Assembly (NCBI RefSeq): GCF_003326475.1
Contig: NZ_JPWA01000014.1
Coordinates: forward strand, 62,001-126,000
DNA length: 64,000 bases
Direction: 5' to 3'
From: Thalassospira xianhensis MCCC 1A02616
Lineage (GTDB): Bacteria > Pseudomonadota > Alphaproteobacteria > Rhodospirillales > Thalassospiraceae
Part shown: one piece after another, positions 43,429 through 52,462 of the stretch
Layout of the letters: each line of letters begins with the position of its first letter
How positions within the stretch are numbered: position 1 is the stretch's first letter
Position numbers and translations under genes: made by a program
Notes under the pieces: model-generated
The model's database searches: none
Told to the model about the DNA's origin: nothing
What the model saw: the letters and a program-made list of their open reading frames with translations, nothing else

Positions 43429-44334
43429 ATGCTGGATGGATTGACCCTTGATCAGATGCGCGTTTTGATCGCTGTTGCCGAAACCGGAAGCTTCCGGGCT
43501 GCGGCAAAACGGCTTGGCCGCGTGCAATCAGCGATCAGCCACGCCATCGGCAATCTTGAAACCGAACTGGGGATCTGTCTTTTTGACCGATCCGGGCACC
43601 GCCCCACCCTGACCGTCGAAGGCCAGACCCTGCTTGCGGATGCCCGTGCAGTTCTTCTGAAAACCGATGCGTTGCGCGCCCGCGCGCGCGGCATGGAACA
43701 GGGTGTGGAACTCGAACTGCGCATCGTGGTCGATACGCTGTTTCCCCTGCCCGAAATCGGTGCGGCTCTTCTGGCGATGCGAAATGCCTTTCCCACCGTT
43801 TCGGTCAATCTCTCGGTCCTGCCGCTTGGTGGTCCGGTTTCGGCCCTTGATCAGAAGAAATGTGATCTCGCCATTACGGTCGGCGAGGAATTCCGCAACC
43901 CGCATATTGAGGCAGAGGCCGTCGGCACAACCGCGATGATTGCCGTGGTTGCCGCAACACATCCCCTGGCGCATGACATTCGGGACGACACCCTTCTGCC
44001 CAAAACCGCCCTGGCCGAACATCTACAAATCGTCATCAAAGACCCGACCCCGCTTTCAGACGGAACCGATATCGGCGTTTTATCGCCCGGCACCTGGCGT
44101 GTCGGCAGTCTGGACGTCAAACACAGCCTTATTCTGGCCGGACTTGGCTGGGGCCGCATGCCGTTCTGGCGGATATCGCAGGACCTCGAAGACGGCCGCC
44201 TGATCCGCGTGCCCGCCGCCTCGTTTGGAAAGGACGGCGAAACGCTGCTGCACTGCTATCTCCTCCATCGCACCGATCAGGCGATGGGCCCCGCCGCCCG
44301 CCTGCTGCGCCGGGAAATACTCGCACATCGATGA
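43429..44334 (+). CDS. LysR-family regulator
   Basis: A 301-residue regulator. The N-terminal helix-turn-helix is 'LTLDQMRVLIAVAETGSFRAAAKRLGRVQSAISHAIGNLE'-like (shown in part), followed by a periplasmic-binding-like effector domain. The ATG at 43429 begins at the conserved region; the frame is open to 43390. It is divergent from wrbA-MFS across a 104-base gap and is likely their regulator. Confidence 0.92.
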   Translation: MLDGLTLDQMRVLIAVAETGSFRAAAKRLGRVQSAISHAIGNLETELGICLFDRSGHRPTLTVEGQTLLADARAVLLKTDALRARARGMEQGVELELRIVVDTLFPLPEIGAALLAMRNAFPTVSVNLSVLPLGGPVSALDQKKCDLAITVGEEFRNPHIEAEAVGTTAMIAVVAATHPLAHDIRDDTLLPKTALAEHLQIVIKDPTPLSDGTDIGVLSPGTWRVGSLDVKHSLILAGLGWGRMPFWRISQDLEDGRLIRVPAASFGKDGETLLHCYLLHRTDQAMGPAARLLRREILAHR

Positions 44335-44643
44335 CCACGCCCGCATTGCCAATACGGCCTGATTTTGAAGCCAAACACAAAGTCATGTCTGATATTGGTC
44401 GTGGCTCGAAGGGACTGAAGCCAGCCCCCTCTAATCATACAAATACATGAATGGTAATATAACCACTTCCGGGGCAGACGGTTATTTAAACACCTTAGCT
44501 CCATCACAGAATTTGTCATTTATATGGCAAGCATAAAACCATATTTTATTCGATTTTATTTGAGATTTTTCATCATCAATTCGTCATAGAATATGGATAG
44601 GATGCAAATTCAACGCATCAATACATATCGGAGTTTCTGCTCT
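44335..44643. other. AT-rich intergenic region
   Basis: 309 bases without a convincing gene. From about 44440 the sequence is clearly more AT-rich than the surroundings and continues so through the next gene, which suggests acquired DNA. Confidence 0.5.
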
Positions 44644-45204
44644 GTGAATATCATGTCGATTTTAAGTCAAACGTACAAACCGGGCGCATGGTTTTCTGTT
44701 TTGTTTGCATCTGCACTCCAGGGATGCAGTACATCAAACATAATAACATATTCATTCGAAGATACTTATCAGGAATACAGCGACCAGAATTGCAGCTTTG
44801 ATTACGTGGCTGCATTCAAGACCATGGCAGAAAATAATATTGCTGTCGCTCAAACAAGGAAAGCTACTGATCGCGGACTAAAAGAGTTTGTAAATAACTT
44901 TCCTGAAATAGATCAAAATCAAAACTCAAGTTGTTTTTTTGAAGCCATAGTAACAGTGGGAATCCCCTTCTATGGCAACGCCCCTGCCAGTTATGGGAAG
45001 CATTATTACGAGATCTGGCTCTCGCTGGATAGCAGCACAGAATTGATGGAGATTTGCGCTGGTGCAAATACCATTGTTGCAGGAGTTCCTGGCCTTGAGG
45101 GAGAGGCGATTAACCACGGAATAAAAACACCGGATGGTTACAAAAGTGGTTATGCCAACACTTTAAGACATTTACCCATATGTGCCGTTCAAAGAGTTGA
45201 TTAA
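44644..45204 (+). CDS. Predicted lipoprotein in AT-rich islet, function unknown
   Basis: A protein of about 186 residues. A hydrophobic leader ends in 'FASALQGC', a lipobox, so it is probably anchored to a membrane. The mature part has three or four Cys residues, consistent with disulphides, and no recognised domain. Its low GC and different codon use from all neighbours suggest horizontal transfer. The GTG at 44644 has GGAG at 44630-44633; ATGs at 44593 and 44653 are alternatives. Confidence 0.65.
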   Translation: MNIMSILSQTYKPGAWFSVLFASALQGCSTSNIITYSFEDTYQEYSDQNCSFDYVAAFKTMAENNIAVAQTRKATDRGLKEFVNNFPEIDQNQNSSCFFEAIVTVGIPFYGNAPASYGKHYYEIWLSLDSSTELMEICAGANTIVAGVPGLEGEAINHGIKTPDGYKSGYANTLRHLPICAVQRVD

Positions 45205-45305
45205 TGGATATGACACACCCCAAACAATCCAATCTTTGAATTCCTTGGGCTTCCCCCTAATCTGTGCCGATAAATCAGTCATCGCCCCGATTAACGGAGT
45301 ATCCC

Positions 45306-45887
45306 GTGTCCGCCGTCATCACGCCACCGATCACCGCCAATACCGCCCTTATCGTCCTTGATGTGCAAAAGGCCATCGACGATCCGAAATGGGCGTCAAA
45401 AAACAATCCCGGCTATGTCGATAAAATCGTCGATCTGCTGGCGGGTTTTCGGGCGGCAGGCATTCCGGTGATCCATATCCGCCATGACGAACCCAATCCG
45501 GCCTCGACCTATCACACCGATGGGCCGGGCAATGCGATCAAACCCGAAGTCGCCCCGCTGCCGGGCGAACCGGTCATTGCCAAAAATGTCAATTGCGCCT
45601 TCATCGCCACCGATCTTGAAAAATACCTGCACGATCATGGCATTACACGTCTGGTCTTTACCGGTGTCGTCATCCACAATTCGATGGATGCCTCGATCCG
45701 GGTCGCGCACTGTCTGGGCTTTGATGTCATCCTGCCGCTTGATGCCACCACCGCGATTGACGTCACCGACGCCAAGGGTATCCGTCACGATGCGCAAACC
45801 GTGTTTGACCTGTTTGCTGCGGTTCTGGGATCGGAATATTGCACGCTTTCGACGACGGATGATGTGATCGCCGCCCTGCCCGCATAA
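45306..45887 (+). CDS. Isochorismatase-fold protein with Ser in place of the catalytic Cys
   Basis: A 193-residue protein of the isochorismatase-like hydrolase family. Asp19 ('LIVLDVQKA') and Lys93 ('VIAKNVN') of the triad are kept, but the motif usually reading T-N-V-C-V-x-x-T-x-R is 'VIHNSMDASIR', with Ser126 at the Cys position. It may be inactive as an amidase, or act like the Cys-less isochorismatases (EntB, PhzD) on a vinyl ether. The start is a GTG at 45306 with GGAG at 45295-45298. It appears monocistronic. Confidence 0.85.
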   Translation: MSAVITPPITANTALIVLDVQKAIDDPKWASKNNPGYVDKIVDLLAGFRAAGIPVIHIRHDEPNPASTYHTDGPGNAIKPEVAPLPGEPVIAKNVNCAFIATDLEKYLHDHGITRLVFTGVVIHNSMDASIRVAHCLGFDVILPLDATTAIDVTDAKGIRHDAQTVFDLFAAVLGSEYCTLSTTDDVIAALPA

Positions 45888-45915
45888 CGATAATGCGGCC
45901 CGAAAACCGGGCCCT

Positions 45916-45963
45916 CTATCCACTTTGCGCAAAACCTATCCACTTAGTGTCAAGAAACGACAC
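45916..45963. repeat. Tandem direct repeats and inverted repeat upstream of the barrel protein gene
   Basis: CTATCCACTT occurs at 45916-45925 and 45936-45945, exactly 20 bp (two helical turns) apart. A perfect inverted repeat GTGTC-N7-GACAC follows at 45947-45963. This layout suggests regulator binding upstream of the gene at 46070. Confidence 0.5.
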
Positions 45964-46069
45964 AATCATCTCTTTGAGAATAGCCCTCGCCATACACCGC
46001 CCCTAAAGCTCTTGCGACGGACCCGATCATCGGCACCGGACAAAAGGGGGAATATGGGCATGGCGAACA

Positions 46070-47944
46070 ATGAATAAGATCAGAAGCACCTTCAAACAGG
46101 AACGATCTGATCGTTCGCCCCTCAACGCTTGCAAATCTTTCTTTAAAAAAGGGCTTTGTGCGCTGGCCCTGACGGGATTATCACTGCCCTTTGCCAACAG
46201 CGCCTTCGCCATTAGCGTCGGTTGCGGTTTTTGGAACCTTACAATTGGCAGCACCAGCGCCATAGTGACCTCCAACGAAGTTTTTAGCGCTTGGGAGGTC
46301 GCCGAGATCACCTTCACACACGTAACCGGCCAATCACCAAACAACTACACCTATACCTATACGGACAATATAAACGCCGCCAATTCACGCTCCGCCACAG
46401 CGGGCAGCACCACCACCGGCGATACTGTCACCCTCACCATCCAGATCCCGGCAGATACGACAAGTGGCAAGCTTTTCATTAATGCCTCGGGCACGACCGC
46501 AAGATACAACATGACCGCAACCTGCGTTGCCGGAACAGAACCGGTCGCGGAAGCAGAAGAGTTAAAATCCTCCGCCAGCACCACCTCCGCCGTTGTCAAT
46601 GCCGTCTCGCGCTCCCAAACCACCGTCATTCAACAGAATATCAGCGCGCGTGTCTCGTCCGTGATCAGTACTGCCAACAATACCAATACCAATACCGATA
46701 ACGTGCCCGACCGAACCGCCTCAATGGTCGAAACCGGCACCCATCGCACCAGCCTGACCGGCACAACGCCCGATGATGATCGCAACAGCATCACCGACGG
46801 CGATGATGCGCTGCGTCGCATGGCAATGATGGGCAGCTTCGACAGCTCCACCGGCAAAGGCATGCAGATGCTCGGCCTTGGCCCGACCGATCAGGGCGAT
46901 GTTGGCGGCGCAAGTGGCATTGACGGACGGTCTGCCTTTGCCACCACAACGCCCTTTACCGTGTGGGGTCACGGCTCCTTTACCTCGGTCGATAACGACT
47001 ATGTCAATGGCACCAATGACAACCGCTATGACGGCGATGTCTGGGGTTACAATGTCGGGCTGGATTACCGGTTTGCCGATGCCCTGATTGCCGGCCTGTC
47101 ACTTGGCTATAATGATACCGACCTGACCACCGCCTTTAACAATGGCAGCTATCAGGAAACCGGCTGGGTCGCATCGCCTTATGTGATTTATCGCCCGCTC
47201 GCGAACCTCTCCATCTTGGCCGAAGCCGGATACGGCATGGGCGAGATTGATGTGGCACGCGATAACAATGCGGTGTCGGGCAATACGGACTCAGATATCT
47301 GGTATGCAGCCCTGACCACATCTTATCGGATCAGCCCGACCGAAACCCTGTCGGCGGCGTCCCTCACCCCGTCACTGGCGTTTCTCGCGGCCCGCAAGAC
47401 GGTCGATGCCTATCGTGAAAGCGACGGCACAAACAACGCCACCACCCGGTCCAACACCCGGCAGATCAAACCGGCGATCGAGGCGGCCTATGACTTCACC
47501 CCAACTCAAAGCCTGACCGTCTCGCCCTTTGTTGAAACCGGCCTGATCTATGATTTCACCGATGAAATCAACAATGACAAAACCGCGTTCAATATTGGCG
47601 GCGGTGTGCGGCTGTCTGACTCTGCTACCGGCCTGAGTGCCGCACTCGAAGGCAACTACCTTGCCGGTCGGTCGGACTACACCGAATACACCATCGGCGG
47701 TACGATCCTTTACGGCTTTGAACTGGTTGGCGATGATGGCCGTCCCCTTGGGATCGTTACACCATTCTTCGCCAGCAACCTCAACGAATATGGCAATCAG
47801 CGCATCCGCACCGGATTTGGTTTTGATACCGGCAGGCTTAGCAGCGAACTCGCACTCAGCCATATGATGTCGGTTGCCAACGATGATGATGACGATGACA
47901 CCGACACCAGCCGGATCGAAATCAGCATATCGATGCCTTTCTGA
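46070..47944 (+). CDS. Autotransporter-type outer-membrane beta-barrel protein
   Basis: A 624-residue exported protein. A signal peptide of about 47 residues ends near 'FANSAFA'. The next 240 residues are Ser/Thr/Asn-rich with a few Cys and contain a bacterial Ig-like strand pattern. From about residue 295 ('TVWGHGSFTSVDNDY') to the end there are alternating aromatic strands of an autotransporter beta-barrel (PF03797 type), ending in the outer-membrane signature Phe ('EISISMPF'). The passenger is very short for a classical autotransporter. It is likely a surface protein; no protease or adhesin domain is seen. Confidence 0.85.
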   Translation: MNKIRSTFKQERSDRSPLNACKSFFKKGLCALALTGLSLPFANSAFAISVGCGFWNLTIGSTSAIVTSNEVFSAWEVAEITFTHVTGQSPNNYTYTYTDNINAANSRSATAGSTTTGDTVTLTIQIPADTTSGKLFINASGTTARYNMTATCVAGTEPVAEAEELKSSASTTSAVVNAVSRSQTTVIQQNISARVSSVISTANNTNTNTDNVPDRTASMVETGTHRTSLTGTTPDDDRNSITDGDDALRRMAMMGSFDSSTGKGMQMLGLGPTDQGDVGGASGIDGRSAFATTTPFTVWGHGSFTSVDNDYVNGTNDNRYDGDVWGYNVGLDYRFADALIAGLSLGYNDTDLTTAFNNGSYQETGWVASPYVIYRPLANLSILAEAGYGMGEIDVARDNNAVSGNTDSDIWYAALTTSYRISPTETLSAASLTPSLAFLAARKTVDAYRESDGTNNATTRSNTRQIKPAIEAAYDFTPTQSLTVSPFVETGLIYDFTDEINNDKTAFNIGGGVRLSDSATGLSAALEGNYLAGRSDYTEYTIGGTILYGFELVGDDGRPLGIVTPFFASNLNEYGNQRIRTGFGFDTGRLSSELALSHMMSVANDDDDDDTDTSRIEISISMPF

Positions 47945-47975
47945 TTTCTCGCAACCAACCGCCCGATAAAATCCG

Positions 47976-48010
47976 CAACGCCCCCGGTCACAGGCCGGGG
48001 GTTTTGCGTT
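47976..48010 (+). terminator. Terminator of the barrel protein gene
   Basis: CCCCCGG and CCGGGGG form a stem around a 7-base loop followed by TTTTGCGTTT. Confidence 0.7.
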
Positions 48011-48142
48011 TCACCATACATCCAGCCGGATCAATTATTTACCCGCGGGAACAACTTCGCCAAAGCCGCGTTGTGATCTCTGTTACACACGTCCTGCTTT
48101 CAGGACACGAGCAAACGCAAACAAAAATAACAGGAGCCCCCA

Positions 48143-48355
48143 ATGCCCATCAGTCGTATCGCAGGCATCGTCATCTGTATCATCGGCATCGCTCTTTTGA
48201 TTGTTGGCTTTAACGCGTCTGAAAGTGCGGCCGATCAGTTGTCCGAAACCTTCCTTGGCCGCTATACCGACGAAACCGTCTGGTATCTGATTGCTGGTGC
48301 TGCGGCTGCCATTGGTGGCTTTGTCATGATGATGTTCGGCGCCAAGGCCCGCTGA
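48143..48355 (+). CDS. DUF3185 family small membrane protein
   Basis: A 70-residue protein with two hydrophobic spans ('IAGIVICIIGIALLIVGF' and 'YLIAGAAAAIGGFVMMMFG') and the family segment 'SESAADQLSETFLGRYTDETVWYL' region between them. It belongs to DUF3185, inner membrane, with unknown function. AGGAG at 48131-48135 precedes the ATG. Confidence 0.9.
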   Translation: MPISRIAGIVICIIGIALLIVGFNASESAADQLSETFLGRYTDETVWYLIAGAAAAIGGFVMMMFGAKAR

Positions 48356-48503
48356 TCATCCCGATCCGGGTGTTGCCATTGTTTCCCCAAACTGCCCTTT
48401 CGCGTGCAATGGCAACACACTGTTGACGAACGGTGACTGGTCAGGTGGCCCAAACAGGCACATATTCGCAATCAGTATTTTGTGAATGTCGAGGTGCCCC
48501 ACC

Positions 48504-49349
48504 ATGACCAGTCCCGTTGCCAGCCCTGTTTCGACCGCCCCGCAGGGCAATCTTGCGCCGATCTTCATTTCGCACGGATCGCCGATGCTGGTCGCACGCC
48601 AAAGCACCCCGGCCTTTGATTTCTTTACCCGCGATCTTGGGGGGCAGTTCGATGGCGCACGCGCCATTCTGATCGTCTCGGCCCATTGGCAGACCGCCAC
48701 GCCGACCATCTCGACCGCCGCCCGCCCGGACACCATCCACGATTTTTACGGCTTCCCCAAACCGATTTATGACCTGCATTACGATGTGGCGGGCGATCCC
48801 GCACTGGCATCCGAAATTGCCGGTCTGATCGGCGCAGAAACCGATGCCGCACGCGGCCTTGATCACGGCGCATGGATGCCTTTGATCATCGCGCGCCCCG
48901 GTGCCGATATCCCGGTATTTCAGTTATCCATGCTGGGTCATGGCAGCCCGGCAGATCATTTTGAGTTGGGTAAAAAGCTGCGCGGCTTGCGCGATCTGGG
49001 CGTTCTGGTGGTTGGCAGCGGGGCGATGACCCATAATCTCCGCGCCCTTGACCGTAACGAGGGCGCGATTGATCCGTGGGCACAGGAATTCACCAACTGG
49101 ATGCTTGGCAAACTGGCCGCCCACGATATCGATGCCCTGCTCGATTACCGCGCACAGGCCCCGCACGCCGCCATGGCCCACCCCGAAGACGATCACCTGA
49201 TGCCGTTTTATGTTGCCCTTGGGGCTGCGGTGGGGGCGGCGGGTGATGATTTCGTACCCGAAACCCTGCATGACAGTTTTGAGTTCGGCAACCTTGCCAT
49301 GACGGCCCTGCGCTTCTACGATCCCCAAAGTGCGACTGCGGCGGCCTGA
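48504..49349 (+). CDS. Class III extradiol dioxygenase-like protein (DODA type, YgiD-like)
   Basis: A 281-residue metal-dependent enzyme of the LigB superfamily. Likely metal ligands are His in 'FISHGSPM' and His in 'LIVSAHWQT'; other family motifs are 'HDFYGFPKPIYDLHYDV' and 'DHGAWMPL'. Bacterial homologues such as YgiD can open catechol rings of DOPA, but the substrate here is not known. The ATG at 48504 follows GAGGTG. The next gene yjbQ follows 42 bases later and may be co-transcribed. Confidence 0.9.
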   Translation: MTSPVASPVSTAPQGNLAPIFISHGSPMLVARQSTPAFDFFTRDLGGQFDGARAILIVSAHWQTATPTISTAARPDTIHDFYGFPKPIYDLHYDVAGDPALASEIAGLIGAETDAARGLDHGAWMPLIIARPGADIPVFQLSMLGHGSPADHFELGKKLRGLRDLGVLVVGSGAMTHNLRALDRNEGAIDPWAQEFTNWMLGKLAAHDIDALLDYRAQAPHAAMAHPEDDHLMPFYVALGAAVGAAGDDFVPETLHDSFEFGNLAMTALRFYDPQSATAAA

Positions 49350-49391
49350 TCACACCGATCATACGGGCCGCCCGAAACAAAGCGGGATGCC

Positions 49392-49814
49392 ATGCTTACC
49401 CAGGATCAGACCACCCTTGAAATCAGCACCACCGGACAGGGCCTGCTTGAATTCACCGATCAGGTCCAGTCATGGCTGCAACAGACCGGCATCAAAACCG
49501 GTCAGGTGACAATCTATTGCCGCCATACCTCGGCCAGTCTGACGATCCAGGAAAACGCCGATCCCGATGTGGTGCTTGATCTTGAAACCTTCTTTGCAAG
49601 GCTGGTGGAAGAAAACCCCAGCCTCTATCGCCACACCGCCGAAGGCCCGGACGATATGCCAGCCCACATCCGGGCTGCGCTGACCGATGTGTCACTCACC
49701 ATCCCGGTTGCGCGTGGCCGCGCGGTTCTGGGAACGTGGCAGGGCATCTATCTGTTTGAACATCGCCACGCCCCGCACCGCCGCCAGATCACCCTGCATC
49801 TGATTGGGGAATAG
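49392..49814 (+). CDS. yjbQ: YjbQ family protein (UPF0047)
   Basis: A 140-residue protein of the UPF0047/YjbQ family, members of which have weak thiamine-phosphate synthase activity. Signatures are 'YCRHTSASLTIQENADPDV' and the C-terminal 'VLGTWQGIYLFEHR'. It is cytoplasmic. The true physiological role of the family is unsettled. Confidence 0.93.
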   Translation: MLTQDQTTLEISTTGQGLLEFTDQVQSWLQQTGIKTGQVTIYCRHTSASLTIQENADPDVVLDLETFFARLVEENPSLYRHTAEGPDDMPAHIRAALTDVSLTIPVARGRAVLGTWQGIYLFEHRHAPHRRQITLHLIGE

Positions 49815-49841
49815 GAGCCGAATAATTCCGCCCCTGCACTC

Positions 49842-50474
49842 TCACGCCGCCGTCACCGGCCGGCGCAGCCAGATGCCTTTGATCTGGGTTTCAAGCAAAT
49901 CACGCAATGTCGCGCACATGTCTTCGCAATCGTAATTCTCCGCCCCGACATGTTCATGAATGGTGAACAAAAACAGCGCGATAACGGTTTTGTGGATTGC
50001 TGCGGGTTCGATTGCGGGGTTCAGTTCCCCGTCAAGCTGCGCATCCTCGATCAGGCGCATCACCGCATCAATCAGGCCGCTACCGCGCATCAGTTCCTTG
50101 ACCGCCCCCTTGCGCGGCGAAAACACCAATTGCTGCAAAATCACCTGCCAAAGTCCCGGCTGCAACGCGATCTGCGCAAAGCGATAGGATGCGATATGCA
50201 TCAGCTTGTCGACAAAGCACCATTCGGGCTCCATCGTATGCAGCCCCTGCTTGATCGCATCGGCCAGATGGTCACCCACACTGGAAATCAGCAACTCTTC
50301 CTTGGTCGGAAAATGGCTGAAAATCGTGCCTTCGGCAACCCCGGCTTCCCTTGCGATTTCGCGCGTGGATGCCCCGTCATAACCCTGCGCGTCAAAGCAT
50401 TTTCGCGCCGCGATCAGGATATTTTCACGTGTCTGTTCGCGTTTGGTGGCACGGCTGTTCACACCGGTCTGCAT
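49842..50474 (-). CDS. TetR/AcrR family regulator
   Basis: A 210-residue regulator with the helix-turn-helix 'STREIAREAGVAEGTIFSHFPTKEEL' region near residues 35-60 and a helical effector domain with several Cys. Its upstream sequence holds a tandem TGAG-N4-CTCA operator, pointing to autorepression. The frame is open to 50519, which would include the operator; the ATG at 50474 is therefore preferred. The regulated partner genes are not evident. Confidence 0.9.
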   Translation of the reverse strand: MQTGVNSRATKREQTRENILIAARKCFDAQGYDGASTREIAREAGVAEGTIFSHFPTKEELLISSVGDHLADAIKQGLHTMEPEWCFVDKLMHIASYRFAQIALQPGLWQVILQQLVFSPRKGAVKELMRGSGLIDAVMRLIEDAQLDGELNPAIEPAAIHKTVIALFLFTIHEHVGAENYDCEDMCATLRDLLETQIKGIWLRRPVTAA

Positions 50475-50492
50475 AAGACATCCCTTATTTAA

Positions 50493-50519
50493 TTGAGCAC
50501 ACTCAATGAGCATACTCAA
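50493..50519. promoter_or_regulatory. Tandem palindromic operator upstream of TetR gene
   Basis: Two palindromes of the form TGAG-N4-CTCA start at 50494 and 50507, 13 bp apart; the first extends to TTGAG-N4-CTCAA. It sits just upstream of the TetR start, as expected for autoregulation. Confidence 0.75.
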
Positions 50520-50541
50520 TTAAACTCGATATCCGCCGCTG

Positions 50542-52272
50542 TCAATTGCCCGTCATTTCGGGCTGCGTTTCAAGCTCGGCCTGATAAGTGGCGTTCTCGC
50601 AAGGAGCAAAGATATCCTGCCCCTTGCGATAGACCGATGTTTCGACCCCCATCACGCCCAGTACGGTTGAAAACACATTGTCATGCGAAAAGCTGCCGGT
50701 TCTGGCCTGATCGCTCAGACAAACGCGACTGACCCCGCGATCGGCGACAAACCCGTCCGACGCCCAGACAAACATCGGCACCCGCGTCTGTTCATCGGGC
50801 GCAAACATGTATGGCGCCCCATGCAGATACATGCCGCTTTCGCCAAGTGATTCCCCATGATCGGACACATAAAGCAGCACGGTATTGTACCGATCCTGAT
50901 AGGACTGCAACCGTTCCACCAGCCTTGAAATCACAAAATCGGTATATCGGATGGTGTTGTCATAGGTATTGATCAGCTCCTGCTGCGTGCAGTTTTCAAT
51001 ATCGCTGCGCGGGCAGTCGGGCGTGAAAAACCGGTGTTCATCGGGATAACGTTTGTAATAGGTCGGCCCGTGGCTGCCCATCAGATGCAGGGTCACCAGC
51101 CGGTCGCCCGCCATCGCGGCAATCTGGTCATCAAGCCCTTCTAACATCACCTCGTCATGGCAGGTGCCATTGGCGCAATATTGCGGGAAATCTTCGGGTT
51201 TGATTTCAACATTCGGGATGCGGTCACACGCCCCTTTGCAGCCTTCGTCATTTTCCTTCCAGAACACCGAAACACCCGCCTTCGCCACCACATCCATCAG
51301 GCTTTCGCTATGGCTGGCAACCTCGCCATTATAATTGGCATGATCCATGATCGAAAAAATGCACGGGACCGAAACCGCCGTTGCCGTCCCGCAGGACCGC
51401 ACATCCTGAAACGCCAGCATTCCGGGGATTTTCTGGGTGAATTCCGATGTCGGGCGGGCATAGCCATTGGCCTGCACGCTTTGCGCACGTGCCGTTTCCC
51501 CGATCACCAGGAACATCAGGGTCGGCTTGCCGTTGCCCGCGACCTTCACCACCTGATGGGCGTCATTGCCGACCGTCTGGAACGGCATCGATGATGATAC
51601 ATAGCGTCGTTTGACATACTGAATACTGCCCGTCACGTAATTGACCGGCGAAACTTCCTTGCCCAGCACCTTGTGGTTGCGCCCGACCGATGCGTAATCC
51701 TTGAAATAAAGCCCGGCAATCCCGCCAAAAAACACAAGCGGCACCACCATCATCGCCACCCGCTGCACTAGCCCGCGCACGATACTGCGCGGATAGCGCA
51801 CCGGCAGCAGGAACAGCAAAATCACCGGCACGATCCCGGTCACGATAAACCAGATCGCCGATTGCACATTCAGATAGGAAAAGGCTTCGGTGGAATTGGT
51901 TTCAACCACATTCTCGATCATGCTGCGGTCAAACACGATGCCATATTTGATCATCGCATAATTCGAAAGCGCACCGGTAATCAGCAGCAGGGCAAAAAAC
52001 GGCTTTAAAAGATATCTGAACGAAAACGGCGTGAATAAAACAATAGACCCCAGCAGCAAAACAAACGGCGCACTGGCCGCAAAGCCAAGGTCATAGGCGT
52101 CAAGCTGCCCAAGAATGCTATAAAAATGCCCCAGAACCTTCCAGTTCAGGACAAGCGCGAAATAAACCGCCAGCCCGACAATGACAAAACGATAATCAAT
52201 CGGGGAAAAACGCAATCGCATCCGGCCGAGGAAGCGAACAGACAAGCGAACAGGAAGGCTGAAACGGGACAT
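50542..52272 (-). CDS. Phosphoethanolamine transferase (EptA-like)
   Basis: A 576-residue inner-membrane enzyme of the EptA/OpgE family, which moves phosphoethanolamine to lipid A or glycans. The N-terminal part has five hydrophobic spans (DUF1705-type), and the periplasmic sulfatase-like domain contains the nucleophile Thr in 'VIGETARAQSV', 'HLMGSHGPTYYKRYP' and the metal site 'YVSDHGESLGE'. Several Cys pairs probably form disulphides. Such enzymes confer polymyxin tolerance. The ATG at 52272 is preferred over a TTG at 52296. Confidence 0.92.
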   Translation of the reverse strand: MSRFSLPVRLSVRFLGRMRLRFSPIDYRFVIVGLAVYFALVLNWKVLGHFYSILGQLDAYDLGFAASAPFVLLLGSIVLFTPFSFRYLLKPFFALLLITGALSNYAMIKYGIVFDRSMIENVVETNSTEAFSYLNVQSAIWFIVTGIVPVILLFLLPVRYPRSIVRGLVQRVAMMVVPLVFFGGIAGLYFKDYASVGRNHKVLGKEVSPVNYVTGSIQYVKRRYVSSSMPFQTVGNDAHQVVKVAGNGKPTLMFLVIGETARAQSVQANGYARPTSEFTQKIPGMLAFQDVRSCGTATAVSVPCIFSIMDHANYNGEVASHSESLMDVVAKAGVSVFWKENDEGCKGACDRIPNVEIKPEDFPQYCANGTCHDEVMLEGLDDQIAAMAGDRLVTLHLMGSHGPTYYKRYPDEHRFFTPDCPRSDIENCTQQELINTYDNTIRYTDFVISRLVERLQSYQDRYNTVLLYVSDHGESLGESGMYLHGAPYMFAPDEQTRVPMFVWASDGFVADRGVSRVCLSDQARTGSFSHDNVFSTVLGVMGVETSVYRKGQDIFAPCENATYQAELETQPEMTGN

Positions 52273-52462
52273 CGGCACTCGCACAAAAGGGGGCAATATG
52301 CCCCACGCTTGTGCTGCAATGTCTATCCGCGTTTGGCAACCGGACCAACAATGCCGGGATCAACCCGATCGTGGGGCAACCGGTCACTCAACCGGCCCCC
52401 GATTGCTATCAATCGAAACTGACAGCAACCTGAACGGTGCTTTCCTGCCTTTGCAAAAGGGG

